Of a DNA stretch of 64,000 nt, positions 52,210 through 60,292 are shown in pieces (position 1 is the stretch's first letter; every line of letters begins with the position of its first letter). Both the position numbers and the translations under genes were made by a program. This stretch comes from Haloactinopolyspora alba. GTDB lineage: Bacteria; Actinomycetota; Actinomycetes; Jiangellales; Jiangellaceae. The DNA lies in assembly GCF_003014555.1 (NCBI RefSeq), contig NZ_PYGE01000005.1:186001-250000 (forward strand). Reading direction: 5' to 3'. Below the pieces are notes generated by a model. That model saw nothing but the letters and a program-made list of their open reading frames with translations, was not told the DNA's origin and made no database searches.

Positions 52210-53418
52210 ATGGCAACCCTCGACATCACGGGTCTGAGCAAGCGTTACGGCTCGACCGTCGGCATCGACGCGGTCGACCTGGACATCGACGACGGCGAGT
52301 TCTTCGTCCTGCTCGGCCCTTCGGGCGCGGGCAAGACGACCACGCTGAAAAGCATCGCCGGGCTGATCGAGGTCGACGCCGGCAGCGTCACCATCGGCGG
52401 ACGCGACATGAGCGGCGTCGAGCCGTACGAGCGCAACGTGGCGATGGCCTTCGAGAGCTACGCCCTCTATCCGCAGAAGAGCGTTCTGGACAACCTCGCG
52501 TCACCGCTGCGTTCGGGCCGCACCGGCAGGTACGACGACGCGGAGCAGCGCCGCCGGGTCGACGCGGTCACCGGCACGCTGGGCATCTCGCACCTGCTCG
52601 ACCGGCTGCCCAAGGAGCTGTCCAACGGCCAGCGCCAGCGAGTGGCGCTCGGACGGGTGCTGGTACGCCCCGCCGACGTGTACCTGCTGGACGAGCCGCT
52701 GTCGCACCTGGACGCCAAGCTGCGCAGCGCGATGCGCGCGGAGCTCAAGCAGCTGGGCGCGGTGTCGCAGACGACGTCGGTGTACGTCACGCACGACTAC
52801 CAGGAGGCCCTCGCGCTGGGCGACCGGGTCGGCGTGTTGCGCGACGGCCGGATCGTCCAGGTCGGCGCGCCGGAGCAGGTGTGGAACGCACCCGCCGACA
52901 CGTTCGTGGCGAAGGCGTTCGGCCAGCCCGAGATCACCCTGCTCGACGCGGTGGTCGACGACGGCCGCATCCACGGCGCCGACGGCGCGGTCGACGTGGC
53001 GGTGCCCCCCGGGCTGGCGGTCACGTCCGGTCAGCGGGTCCGGCTGGGGCTGCGCCCTCGGGACGTCGCGGTGGCCGGGGCCGGTGCGCCACCGGACGCT
53101 GCTGCCGTCGCCGGTCCCGACGCTGATCCCGTCGCCGGTCCCGGCGCAGGTCGCAGCGCCCCGGGTGAACTGCGCATGCGCGGCCGGGTCGGGCTCGTCG
53201 AACGTCTCGGCCGGCTGGTCGAGGTGAGCGTGGACGTCGGGGGCTCGACACCGGTCATCGTGGTGACCTCCGCCGAACGAGCGGCCGGTGAGGGCGAGCC
53301 CGTCGAGCTGAGCGTCCCCAACCACCAGGTGCACGTCTTCCAAGCCGGCGCGTCCGGCGAGGAGACCCCGCGGATCGGCTCGCTGGCCGGCGCGACGGAC
53401 GAGGAGGACCGGGCATGA
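52210..53418 (+). CDS. ABC transporter ATPase (MalK/UgpC type), first of two
   Basis: The 402-residue nucleotide-binding subunit has Walker A GPSGAGKTTT near residue 38, signature LSNGQRQR, Walker B VYLLDEPLSHLD and His switch YVTHDYQEA. A C-terminal OB/TOBE domain follows, with a low-complexity Ala/Gly/Pro insert (about 295-322) encoded by repeated GCCGGTCCCG words. The Q-loop position reads FESYALYP, with Glu in place of the usual Gln. It pairs with the next, different ATPase, probably as a heterodimer. Confidence 0.92.
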   Translation: MATLDITGLSKRYGSTVGIDAVDLDIDDGEFFVLLGPSGAGKTTTLKSIAGLIEVDAGSVTIGGRDMSGVEPYERNVAMAFESYALYPQKSVLDNLASPLRSGRTGRYDDAEQRRRVDAVTGTLGISHLLDRLPKELSNGQRQRVALGRVLVRPADVYLLDEPLSHLDAKLRSAMRAELKQLGAVSQTTSVYVTHDYQEALALGDRVGVLRDGRIVQVGAPEQVWNAPADTFVAKAFGQPEITLLDAVVDDGRIHGADGAVDVAVPPGLAVTSGQRVRLGLRPRDVAVAGAGAPPDAAAVAGPDADPVAGPGAGRSAPGELRMRGRVGLVERLGRLVEVSVDVGGSTPVIVVTSAERAAGEGEPVELSVPNHQVHVFQAGASGEETPRIGSLAGATDEEDRA

Positions 53419-54551
53419 GCACACTGACCCGAACCGACGGATCTGCGCAGCACACGGTCGCCCAGAGTCTGGTGCTCGACCGGCTGCACAAGACCTACAC
53501 CAGCCGGGGCAAGACCTCGTTCGAAGCCGTGAAGGGCATCGAGCTGTCCATCGAGCCCGGCGAGATGGTGGCGCTGCTGGGCCCGTCCGGCTGCGGCAAG
53601 ACGACGACGCTGCGACTGGTCGCCGGACTCGAGACGGTGACCGACGGCGACATCCGCATCGGTGCGACGTCGGTCGCGGATCTGCCACCGGCCAAGCGCA
53701 ACGTCGGCGTGGGCTTCGAGAGCTACGCGCTCTACCCGCCGCTGTCGGTGCGCCAGAACCTCCGGTACGGACTGCGGGCGCGGAAGGTTCGCGACGCCGA
53801 CCAGCGGGTGGACACGCTGGCCGCGCGGCTGGAAATGACCGAGCTGCTGGACCATCGGCCGGCCGACCTGTCCAGCGGGCAGAAGCAGCGCGTCGCGTTG
53901 GCGCGGGCGCTCATCCGCAACCCTCCGGTACTGCTGCTGGACGAGCCGCTGTCGCACCTGGACGCGGCGCAACGGCAGCGGGTGCGGCGCGAGCTGAAGG
54001 TGCTGCAGCGCGAGTTCGGCTACACCACCATCGTCGTCACCCACGACCAGCTCGAGGCGCTGAGCCTGGCGGACCGGATCGCGGTCATGGACGGCGGCGT
54101 CATCCAGCAGTTCGGCACACCGGACGAGATCTTCGACGATCCCGCCAACCGGTTCGTCGCCGACTTCGTGGGCGAGCCGAACATCAACCTCGTCGACGGC
54201 GTGGTGCAGCGCAGCGGCGGGAAGACATTCGTGCGAGTCGGTGACGCCGGCATGCTGCCGGTGACGGCGACCGGCGTGGCCGACGGGCGGGCCGTCACCG
54301 TGGGGCTGCGGCCGCAGGACTGCCACACCGGCGTCGGCGCCGAGCAGCCGGCGCTCGAGGGCGAGGTCCGAGTGTACGAGAACCTGCTCGAGTTCGGGCA
54401 GGCGACCGTCGACGTGCCGGGAGTGGACGAGCCGGTCGTCGTGCAGACGCCGGCGGACGAACGGCTGGCCGGAGGCGACGTGCTGCGTTTCGCCGCCGAC
54501 GCCGGCCAGGTGTACCTGTTCGACGACGACAGCGGGGAGCGGCTGCGATGA
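53415..54551 (+). CDS. ABC transporter ATPase (MalK/UgpC type), second
   Basis: The 378-residue ATPase has Walker A GPSGCGKTTT near residue 56, signature LSSGQKQR, Walker B LLLDEPLSHLD, His switch VVTHDQLEA and a TOBE domain. It also has FESYALYP with Glu at the Q-loop. ATGA overlaps join it to the first ATPase and to the kinase gene. Having two ATPase genes rather than one marks this as the heterodimeric subgroup of carbohydrate importers. Confidence 0.92.
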   Translation: MSTLTRTDGSAQHTVAQSLVLDRLHKTYTSRGKTSFEAVKGIELSIEPGEMVALLGPSGCGKTTTLRLVAGLETVTDGDIRIGATSVADLPPAKRNVGVGFESYALYPPLSVRQNLRYGLRARKVRDADQRVDTLAARLEMTELLDHRPADLSSGQKQRVALARALIRNPPVLLLDEPLSHLDAAQRQRVRRELKVLQREFGYTTIVVTHDQLEALSLADRIAVMDGGVIQQFGTPDEIFDDPANRFVADFVGEPNINLVDGVVQRSGGKTFVRVGDAGMLPVTATGVADGRAVTVGLRPQDCHTGVGAEQPALEGEVRVYENLLEFGQATVDVPGVDEPVVVQTPADERLAGGDVLRFAADAGQVYLFDDDSGERLR

Positions 54552-56305
54552 CGTACGTGTACAACTCCGGGCGCGCGTTCAAGGACGAGGCGCTCGACGG
54601 CCTGGTCGGTGCGTACTCGCGGATCATCCGCCGGGTGCCGGAGACCTCCGCGGTCGCCTCGGTCACCGCGGCCGAACCGGGCCGGGTGGCGACGATCGTG
54701 GGCGGTGGCTCCGGGCACTACCCCACGTTCGCCGGTCTCGTCGGTCCGGGCCTCGCCGACGCCGCCGTCTGCGGTGACATCTTCACCAGCCCGTCGGCCG
54801 AGCAGGCCTACCGGACCATCCGGGCGGTCGACGGCGGCGCCGGCGTGCTGATGATGTTCGGCAACTACGCCGGCGACGTCATGCACTTCGGCCTCGCCGC
54901 CGACCAGGCGAAGGCGCGCGACGGCATCGACGCGCGCATCGTGCTGGTCACCGACGACATCGCGTCGGCCCCGCCGGAGCGGGCACACGAGCGGCGCGGC
55001 ATCGCCGGCGACTTCTTCGTGTTCCGCGCCGCCGCGGCTGCTGCCCACCGCGGCGCCGGCCTGGACGAGGTCGAGCGGGTGGCGCGGCACTGCAACGACC
55101 GGTGCCGCACCATCGGGGTCGGCTTCGACGGCTGCACGCTGCCCGGCAGGACGGAGCCGTTGTTCACCGTGCCCGAGGGCACCATGGTGGTCGGGCTGGG
55201 CATCCACGGCGAGCCCGGCATTCTCAGCGTGCCCAGGACGTCGGCCGAGGACCTCGCCGACCAGCTGGTGCAGCGCCTGCTGGCCGAACGGCCCGAGGGT
55301 GCGGGACGGGCGCGGTTGCTGGTCAACGGGCTGGGCCAGGTGAAGTACGAGGAACTGTTCGTGCTGCACCGGTCGGTGGTCGCCGCGTTCGGCGCCGCCG
55401 GGGTCGAGGTGACCGAGCCGGAGGTCGGCGAGTTCGTCACGTCGATGGACATGGCCGGGTGCTCGGTCACGGTCGTGTGGACCGACGACGAGCTCGAAGG
55501 GCTGCTGTCCGCGCCGGCGACCACGCCCGGGTACCAGCGACCGGCCGAGCTGCCCCCGGAGTCGGCGCGCCCGCGCCCGCTCGGTGCCACCGGGGCCGAG
55601 GACTCCGCGCGCGCCGTCGTCGCCGACGACGAGCTGACGCCGTCCGGCCGGACGGCGCGGGCGATGCTCGGCGCCGCAGCGGTACGGCTTGCTGAGTTGG
55701 AGGAGCATCTCGGCGACCTCGACGCCGTGGCGGCCGACGGTGACCACGGCACGACGATGACCCGGGGAATCGACGCCGCGGTGACGGCGGCCGGGCGGTC
55801 CGGCCCGGCGGCCGCCGACGTGCTGGTCGCCGCCGGCATGGCCTTCGCGGACGCGGCCGGGGGTGCCTCCGGCGCGCTTTGGGGCAGCGGTCTCACCACG
55901 GCCGGCCACGTGCTCGAGGCAGCCGGTCCCGACACGCCGGACCCGGCGCTGCTGGTGCGGGCGCTGCGCGAGGCCGAGGCGGCCGTGGTGCGCCTGGGCG
56001 GCAGCGAACCCGGCGACAAGACTCTCGTCGACGCGCTGCGTCCGCTGGTCGACACGTTCGCCGCGGCGGTCGGTGACGGCGAGGACGTGCACGAGGCGTG
56101 GGTGCGCGCCGCGCGCGCCGCTGAGGACGCGGCCGCGGCGACCGCCGACCTGGTCGCGCAGCGCGGCCGGGCGGCACGGCTGGGTGACCGGAGCAACGGC
56201 ACCGCCGACCCGGGCGCCGTGTCGCTGGCCGCATGCGCGGTCGCGACCACGGCTGCCGTGCCCGGGACGAGTGATGTGCCAGCGACGAGCGAGGTGCGGC
56301 AGTGA
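54548..56305 (+). CDS. DhaK-DhaL fusion kinase (dihydroxyacetone/erythrulose kinase family)
   Basis: The 585-residue ATP-dependent ketose kinase has an N-terminal DhaK domain (about residues 1-330) with VGGGSGHYPTFAG, MMFGNYAGDVMHF and the substrate-binding His in GLGIHGEPG (His220). The C-terminal DhaL domain (about 375-570) carries DGDHGTTM (Mg/ATP) and GGASGALWG. Family members phosphorylate dihydroxyacetone or tetruloses. Next to a polyol dehydrogenase and RpiB, erythrulose is the likelier substrate (inference). Confidence 0.9.
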   Translation: MTYVYNSGRAFKDEALDGLVGAYSRIIRRVPETSAVASVTAAEPGRVATIVGGGSGHYPTFAGLVGPGLADAAVCGDIFTSPSAEQAYRTIRAVDGGAGVLMMFGNYAGDVMHFGLAADQAKARDGIDARIVLVTDDIASAPPERAHERRGIAGDFFVFRAAAAAAHRGAGLDEVERVARHCNDRCRTIGVGFDGCTLPGRTEPLFTVPEGTMVVGLGIHGEPGILSVPRTSAEDLADQLVQRLLAERPEGAGRARLLVNGLGQVKYEELFVLHRSVVAAFGAAGVEVTEPEVGEFVTSMDMAGCSVTVVWTDDELEGLLSAPATTPGYQRPAELPPESARPRPLGATGAEDSARAVVADDELTPSGRTARAMLGAAAVRLAELEEHLGDLDAVAADGDHGTTMTRGIDAAVTAAGRSGPAAADVLVAAGMAFADAAGGASGALWGSGLTTAGHVLEAAGPDTPDPALLVRALREAEAAVVRLGGSEPGDKTLVDALRPLVDTFAAAVGDGEDVHEAWVRAARAAEDAAAATADLVAQRGRAARLGDRSNGTADPGAVSLAACAVATTAAVPGTSDVPATSEVRQ

Positions 56306-56781
56306 TGGCGGAACAGCAGCAGTGGCGGATCGTGGTCGGCGCCGACGACGCGGGGATGGCTCTGAAGGATCTGCTGGCCGAGGCTCTACGCGGCGACGAC
56401 CGGGTCGAGGTGGTGACCGATCTCGGCGTGCACGACGCCGGGGACGAGCGCACCTACCCCGACGTCGGACTTGCGGCGGCGCAGCGGGTGGCCGACGGCG
56501 AGGCCGACCGCGCACTGCTGGTGTGCGGCACCGGCATCGGCATGGCGATCGCGGCCAACAAGGTGCCGGACGTGCGCGCGACCGTGGCACACGACAGCTA
56601 CTCGGTGCAGCGCTCGGTGCTGTCGAACAACTGCCAGGTGCTGACCATGGGCTCCCGTGTTGTCGGGCCCGAGCTCGCGCGCCTGCTGGCCACCGAATGG
56701 CTGGGGCTCACGTTCGACGACGGTTCCGCCTCGGCGGACAAGGTCGCGGTGATCTCCGCGTTCGAACGCCGAGCCGGCTGA
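56305..56781 (+). CDS. RpiB/LacA/LacB family sugar-phosphate isomerase
   Basis: The 158-residue aldose-ketose isomerase includes VVGADDAGMALKDLLAEAL and the catalytic Cys in LLVCGTGIGMAIAANK near residue 73. AHDSYSVQRSVLSNN and VLTMGSRVVG follow. Ribose-5-phosphate isomerase B and tetrulose-phosphate isomerases share this fold. In this operon it could turn erythrulose-4-phosphate into erythrose-4-phosphate for the pentose phosphate pathway (inference). The ATG overlaps the kinase stop by one base; GTG 56302 is an alternative. Confidence 0.88.
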   Translation: MAEQQQWRIVVGADDAGMALKDLLAEALRGDDRVEVVTDLGVHDAGDERTYPDVGLAAAQRVADGEADRALLVCGTGIGMAIAANKVPDVRATVAHDSYSVQRSVLSNNCQVLTMGSRVVGPELARLLATEWLGLTFDDGSASADKVAVISAFERRAG

Positions 56782-56837
56782 ACCGCCCGTCTCCGTGTGT
56801 CTGGTCGTGTGCCGGTTCGGCTCGCCGGCGGTAGTTG

Positions 56838-57003
56838 TGATCAGGTGACGCCGGCGCGGCGTGCGTGGCGAACTCGTCACCTGATCATCCGGCGATCGCA
56901 TGTTGGACATGATCAGGTGATCGACGTCCGTCTGGTTGCCGTGGTTACGTCACCTGATCGCTCCCAACAGGACGATCAGGTGACGTAACGATGATCAGGT
57001 GAC
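56838..57003. repeat. Second cluster of six GTCACCTGATCR units
   Basis: Units lie at 56838-56849 (inverted), 56876-56887, 56910-56920 (inverted, imperfect), 56949-56960, 56973-56984 (inverted) and 56992-57003 (inverted). Two of them form a 17-bp perfect stem (56944-56960 with 56973-56989) around 12 bases. The cluster fills the gap between the convergent isomerase and carboxypeptidase genes and matches the cluster at 2655-2839. Confidence 0.82.
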
Positions 57004-57017
57004 AGAGCCGGGCGAGG

Positions 57018-59414
57018 CTACTCGACCGTGACGGTGTCTCTGCGGTAGTTGCGGCCGTGACCGTCCGGGTCGTACCGGTTCTCGACGTTGCCGGCCGCGT
57101 CGACCGAGAACCAGTGCACCCGGGTCGTCCCGGTGCCCACCGGCACCGGAGCGGCGCCTTCGCGCAGTCCGGCCGAGCGCACCATCGGCGAGTCGTACGT
57201 CGGCCGGCTGCCGTCCAGCGTGTAGTGGACGGTGACCGGTTCGGTGCTGTCGAAGACGACGCCGTCGTCGGTGAGTTCGAGAGTGGTGCGCGGCGGCCGG
57301 ACGTCCGTGCCGTGGGCACGCGCGACCTCGAACAGGCCGATCAGGCCGCTGGAGAACTCCATCGCCTCCTGGTATCCCTCGGCGAAGGGTGGCTGGAAGC
57401 CGACGGAGTCCCACTCGCCCTCCTCCGGGTCCCAGATGTCCGCGCCGACTTCGAAGTCCCAGCCGTAGATGCCCTTCTCGTACCAGTGCTCGTCGGCGGA
57501 GTTGCCCGCCGCGGAGTACAGGACGTCGATGACCGGCCCGGTCCGGCCCGGCCACACCGCGGTGCCGCGCCACGAGTGCACCGCCGACAGGATGTGCCGG
57601 GACGCGGTCCAGAAGTATTCCTCCTCACCGGGCGTCGGCCGCTCCAGCGGGGTCCGCCCGTCGGCCACGTACGCCCCCGGCGGCCACATGAAGTACCCGC
57701 CGTACGAGTGGACGTTCATGGCGAAGTCGATGTTCGGGAACTGCTCGGTGAGCCAGACCTCGTTGCGGGCCTCCGGCTCGGACAGCTCGGACGGTCCGGA
57801 GTAGACGCCGCTGACGCACAATCCCGACGCACCCACATACCCGTCGTGACGGGAGCCGACGCTGAAGTTGCGGTTGATGTCCACTCCCCACGCGGTGCTG
57901 GCGTTCGGGTCGCCGTACTGCGCGCCGCAGTGGTTCGTCATGTTCTTGCGCTGGAAGTTCTCGTCGTAGAACGAGTAGTGCCCGCCGTCGGGGTTGACGG
58001 ACGGGATGATGAAGATGTCCAGGCCGTCGACCAGCTTGCGAGTGGCCGCGTCCTGACGGTAGTTGCGCAGCAGCCGCTCGGCGGTCTCGACGGCCACCAG
58101 CGGCGTCACCCATTCACGGGCGTGCTCCTGCGAGTACGCGAGGACACCGGTCTTCGAACCGTCCCGGTCCGAGCCGATGCGGATCGCACGCACCGTGAAC
58201 GGTTCCCGCGAGATCGAGTCCGGAGCGTCCAGCGAGTCGGACAGGTGCCGGCGGTCCGCGACCGCGACCCCGTCGCCGTCGTCGCCGCGGTAGGTCGAAG
58301 CCGTCATCAGCGCCGACGCCTCGGGCGTGGTGTTGATGGCCTCGACGACCTCGGCCGCGGTGCTGGCCGGGTTGCCGTCGCCGTCGGTACCCAGCGACAC
58401 CGTCACGGTGTCGCCGTCGACGGTGACGCCCAGCGGGCTGTCGGCGGTGCCGGGGTCGAGGGTCTCGACGACGAGGTCGTTGCCGCCCTCGTGCCCCCAC
58501 GCCTTCGAAGTCACGTAGAAGGTGTTCGCGGTGACGTCACCGATCAGCGCCTGGGCGTGGCGCCGGTAACCGTTCGTCTCGTACGGCAGCTCCACGATCT
58601 CCGCGAGGTCCGGGAACTCCGCGGCCAGCGCTTCGATGCGTTCGTACACCTCGGTCGGGTCCATGTAGTGGTCGACGAAACCGGTGGCGTAGTGCGGGCC
58701 CTCCGGCGGCCTGGGCTCGCCGAGCCATCTGTCGACCTGGGCCGTGGTCTCACCGCCCATACTGCTGGTGATGGTCACCTGATCGGGCACCTCGTCGACC
58801 GGTATCGGCCGGCTGAAGCGGTGATAGAGATACTCGCCGGCGTCGGCGAAGCGGTCCAGCGTGTAGGTCCGGCCGTTGACCGAGATGGTGAGGACCGTGG
58901 AGCTGTCCTCGCCGGCGGAGGTCTTCACCTCGACGTTCAGGTAGGTCCGCCCGTCGCTCTCGAACCACTCCGACCGCAGCACGGTCAACGTGTCGGCGGC
59001 GCGCGCGGACATCGTGTCCAGACGCCGTACGGCGGCCTCACGTTCGGCGACGGTCGCGGCGACCTCTTCCGCCGCGACGACCGTCTCGCCGACGTCGAAG
59101 CCCAGGTCGCGCAGCCGGTCCTGTTCGCCGGCGCCGGCGACTACATGGACCTCGACGCCGTCGGCCACCGGACGGGCGTACTCGGTCACGTCGGCGCCGG
59201 CCGAGATGAGGTCGAGGACGCCCTGGCGGTCCTCGACGACGACTTCGACCAGCTCACGTGGTGAGTCGTCGATCAACGGGGCGATCGGCTCGCCAGCGGG
59301 CTCGGCGTCGGCTCCGTGCGCGGTGGACAACCCGGCGAGCAGGAGCGGGACGGCCGCGAGCGCGGCGAGGCGCGGGGTGCGGTGGACTCGGGAACGGGTG
59401 ACGGGCGAAGCCAT
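57018..59414 (-). CDS. Secreted M14 family zinc carboxypeptidase with an inserted domain
   Basis: The 798-residue exported protein has a signal peptide (RLAALAAVPLLLAGLSTAHG, about residues 14-36) and a propeptide-like region to about 240. The M14 carboxypeptidase domain shows the zinc motif HAREW (H-x2-E, in SQEHAREW), NPDGGHYSFYDENF, DINRNFS and NVHSYGG. The domain is split by about 100 residues (DPGTADSPLGVTVDGDTVTV onward, about 310-410) before the zinc motif. The C-terminus is beta-sandwich-like (VHYTLDGSRPTYDSP). It should trim peptides outside the cell. GAGGAGGAG precedes ATG 59414. Confidence 0.9.
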   Translation of the reverse strand: MASPVTRSRVHRTPRLAALAAVPLLLAGLSTAHGADAEPAGEPIAPLIDDSPRELVEVVVEDRQGVLDLISAGADVTEYARPVADGVEVHVVAGAGEQDRLRDLGFDVGETVVAAEEVAATVAEREAAVRRLDTMSARAADTLTVLRSEWFESDGRTYLNVEVKTSAGEDSSTVLTISVNGRTYTLDRFADAGEYLYHRFSRPIPVDEVPDQVTITSSMGGETTAQVDRWLGEPRPPEGPHYATGFVDHYMDPTEVYERIEALAAEFPDLAEIVELPYETNGYRRHAQALIGDVTANTFYVTSKAWGHEGGNDLVVETLDPGTADSPLGVTVDGDTVTVSLGTDGDGNPASTAAEVVEAINTTPEASALMTASTYRGDDGDGVAVADRRHLSDSLDAPDSISREPFTVRAIRIGSDRDGSKTGVLAYSQEHAREWVTPLVAVETAERLLRNYRQDAATRKLVDGLDIFIIPSVNPDGGHYSFYDENFQRKNMTNHCGAQYGDPNASTAWGVDINRNFSVGSRHDGYVGASGLCVSGVYSGPSELSEPEARNEVWLTEQFPNIDFAMNVHSYGGYFMWPPGAYVADGRTPLERPTPGEEEYFWTASRHILSAVHSWRGTAVWPGRTGPVIDVLYSAAGNSADEHWYEKGIYGWDFEVGADIWDPEEGEWDSVGFQPPFAEGYQEAMEFSSGLIGLFEVARAHGTDVRPPRTTLELTDDGVVFDSTEPVTVHYTLDGSRPTYDSPMVRSAGLREGAAPVPVGTGTTRVHWFSVDAAGNVENRYDPDGHGRNYRRDTVTVE

Positions 59415-59506
59415 GGCTCCTCCTCGAAGGTCCGAGCGCTATGACATGAATCGCCATCCAATTCCGATCTTTGTCATACGTCAATACCTTTGTCAGGAAT
59501 TGGTGA

Positions 59507-59535
59507 TTGACGTGATCAACGGCTGTCGATACTGT
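59507..59535 (+). promoter_or_regulatory. Promoter of the G5/Excalibur gene
   Basis: TTGACG (59507-59512), a 17-base spacer and TACTGT (59530-59535) make a good housekeeping-type promoter. The leader of about 75 bases ends with CCTTGGGGGGCA (59597-59608) ahead of the ATG. A weaker leftward pair, TTGACG/TTGGAT, lies at about 59440-59490 for the carboxypeptidase. Confidence 0.6.
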
Positions 59536-59615
59536 TCGCCCACAACAATGCTGATCATGACAAGGCGCGCCGTGATGGGGCGCTCGCTGATCGGCGCCTT
59601 GGGGGGCAGAAGGCC

Positions 59616-60275
59616 ATGGGCCGCATGACCGCGCGTTCGCATGCGCATTGTCGATCGTTGCTCGTCGGCGTGGCCGTCGCACTCGGCGCGGCCGCATGTG
59701 CGGGCGCCGAGACGCCGTCGGCGTCGACCACGCAGGACGTCACGCCGACACCGTCGGTGACCACTACGACTGTGACTGAGACCGAGCCGATCCCGTTCCG
59801 CGAAGTCACGCGGGACGACCCGTCGAGGGACGCCGGCACGTCAGCACTTGTCGTGTCCGGCGTCGAGGGCGTGAAGACACTCACCTACGAGGTCGTCCTG
59901 ACCGACGGCATGGAGACGTCTCGGACCCTCGTGGGCGAAGAGGTGACCAAGAAGCCAGTCGACGAGGTGGTCGCCGTCGGCACCAAAACGAAGCCGGAGC
60001 CGGAGCCTGAACCCGAGCCGGAGCCGGAGCCTGAACCCGAGCCGGAGCCGGAGCCTGAACCCGAGCCGGAGCCGGAGCCTGAACCCGAGCCGGAGCCGGA
60101 GGTGCAGACGGACTGCGACCCGAACTACAGCGGCGGATGTGTCCCGATCGACAGTGATGTCGACTGCGCTGGTGGCAGTGGGAACGGGCCCTCGTACGCC
60201 GACGGTCCCGTCAGCGTGGCCGGTGACGACGTCTACGGGTTGGACGCCGACGGCGACGGAGTCGGCTGCGAGTAG
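59616..60275 (+). CDS. G5-domain / Excalibur lipoprotein with Glu-Pro repeat stalk
   Basis: The 219-residue lipoprotein has a signal peptide with lipobox ([12 protein letters not shown], Cys near 29) and a G5 domain at about residues 55-125 ([17 protein letters not shown] to [18 protein letters not shown]). A rigid (Glu-Pro)n stalk follows (about 127-162). The C-terminal Excalibur calcium-binding motif contains [10 protein letters not shown] and ends in [14 protein letters not shown]5 domains bind glycans or zinc; the protein probably works at the cell wall. The stalk length can vary by slippage of a 24-bp DNA repeat. Confidence 0.85.
   Translation: MGRMTARSHAHCRSLLVGVAVALGAAACAGAETPSASTTQDVTPTPSVTTTTVTETEPIPFREVTRDDPSRDAGTSALVVSGVEGVKTLTYEVVLTDGMETSRTLVGEEVTKKPVDEVVAVGTKTKPEPEPEPEPEPEPEPEPEPEPEPEPEPEPEPEPEPEVQTDCDPNYSGGCVPIDSDVDCAGGSGNGPSYADGPVSVAGDDVYGLDADGDGVGCE
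59994..60101 (+). repeat. 24-bp tandem repeat encoding (Glu-Pro)4 units
   Basis: The word CCTGAACCC recurs at 60006, 60030, 60054 and 60078, exactly 24 bases apart, embedded in GAGCCG units. All copies keep the reading frame, so gain or loss of a unit changes the stalk by eight residues. Confidence 0.9.
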
Positions 60276-60292
60276 TAGTCCCCGCGGCCTGC

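Noticed and set aside
54020-56590. Long minus-strand open frame opposite the ATPase and kinase genes
   Set aside because: It shadows genes with clear ABC, DhaK and DhaL motifs and has no recognisable domain of its own.
57057-59264. 735-codon plus-strand open frame opposite the carboxypeptidase
   Set aside because: The minus strand has a signal peptide and a full M14 motif set; the plus frame is Arg/Val-rich noise.
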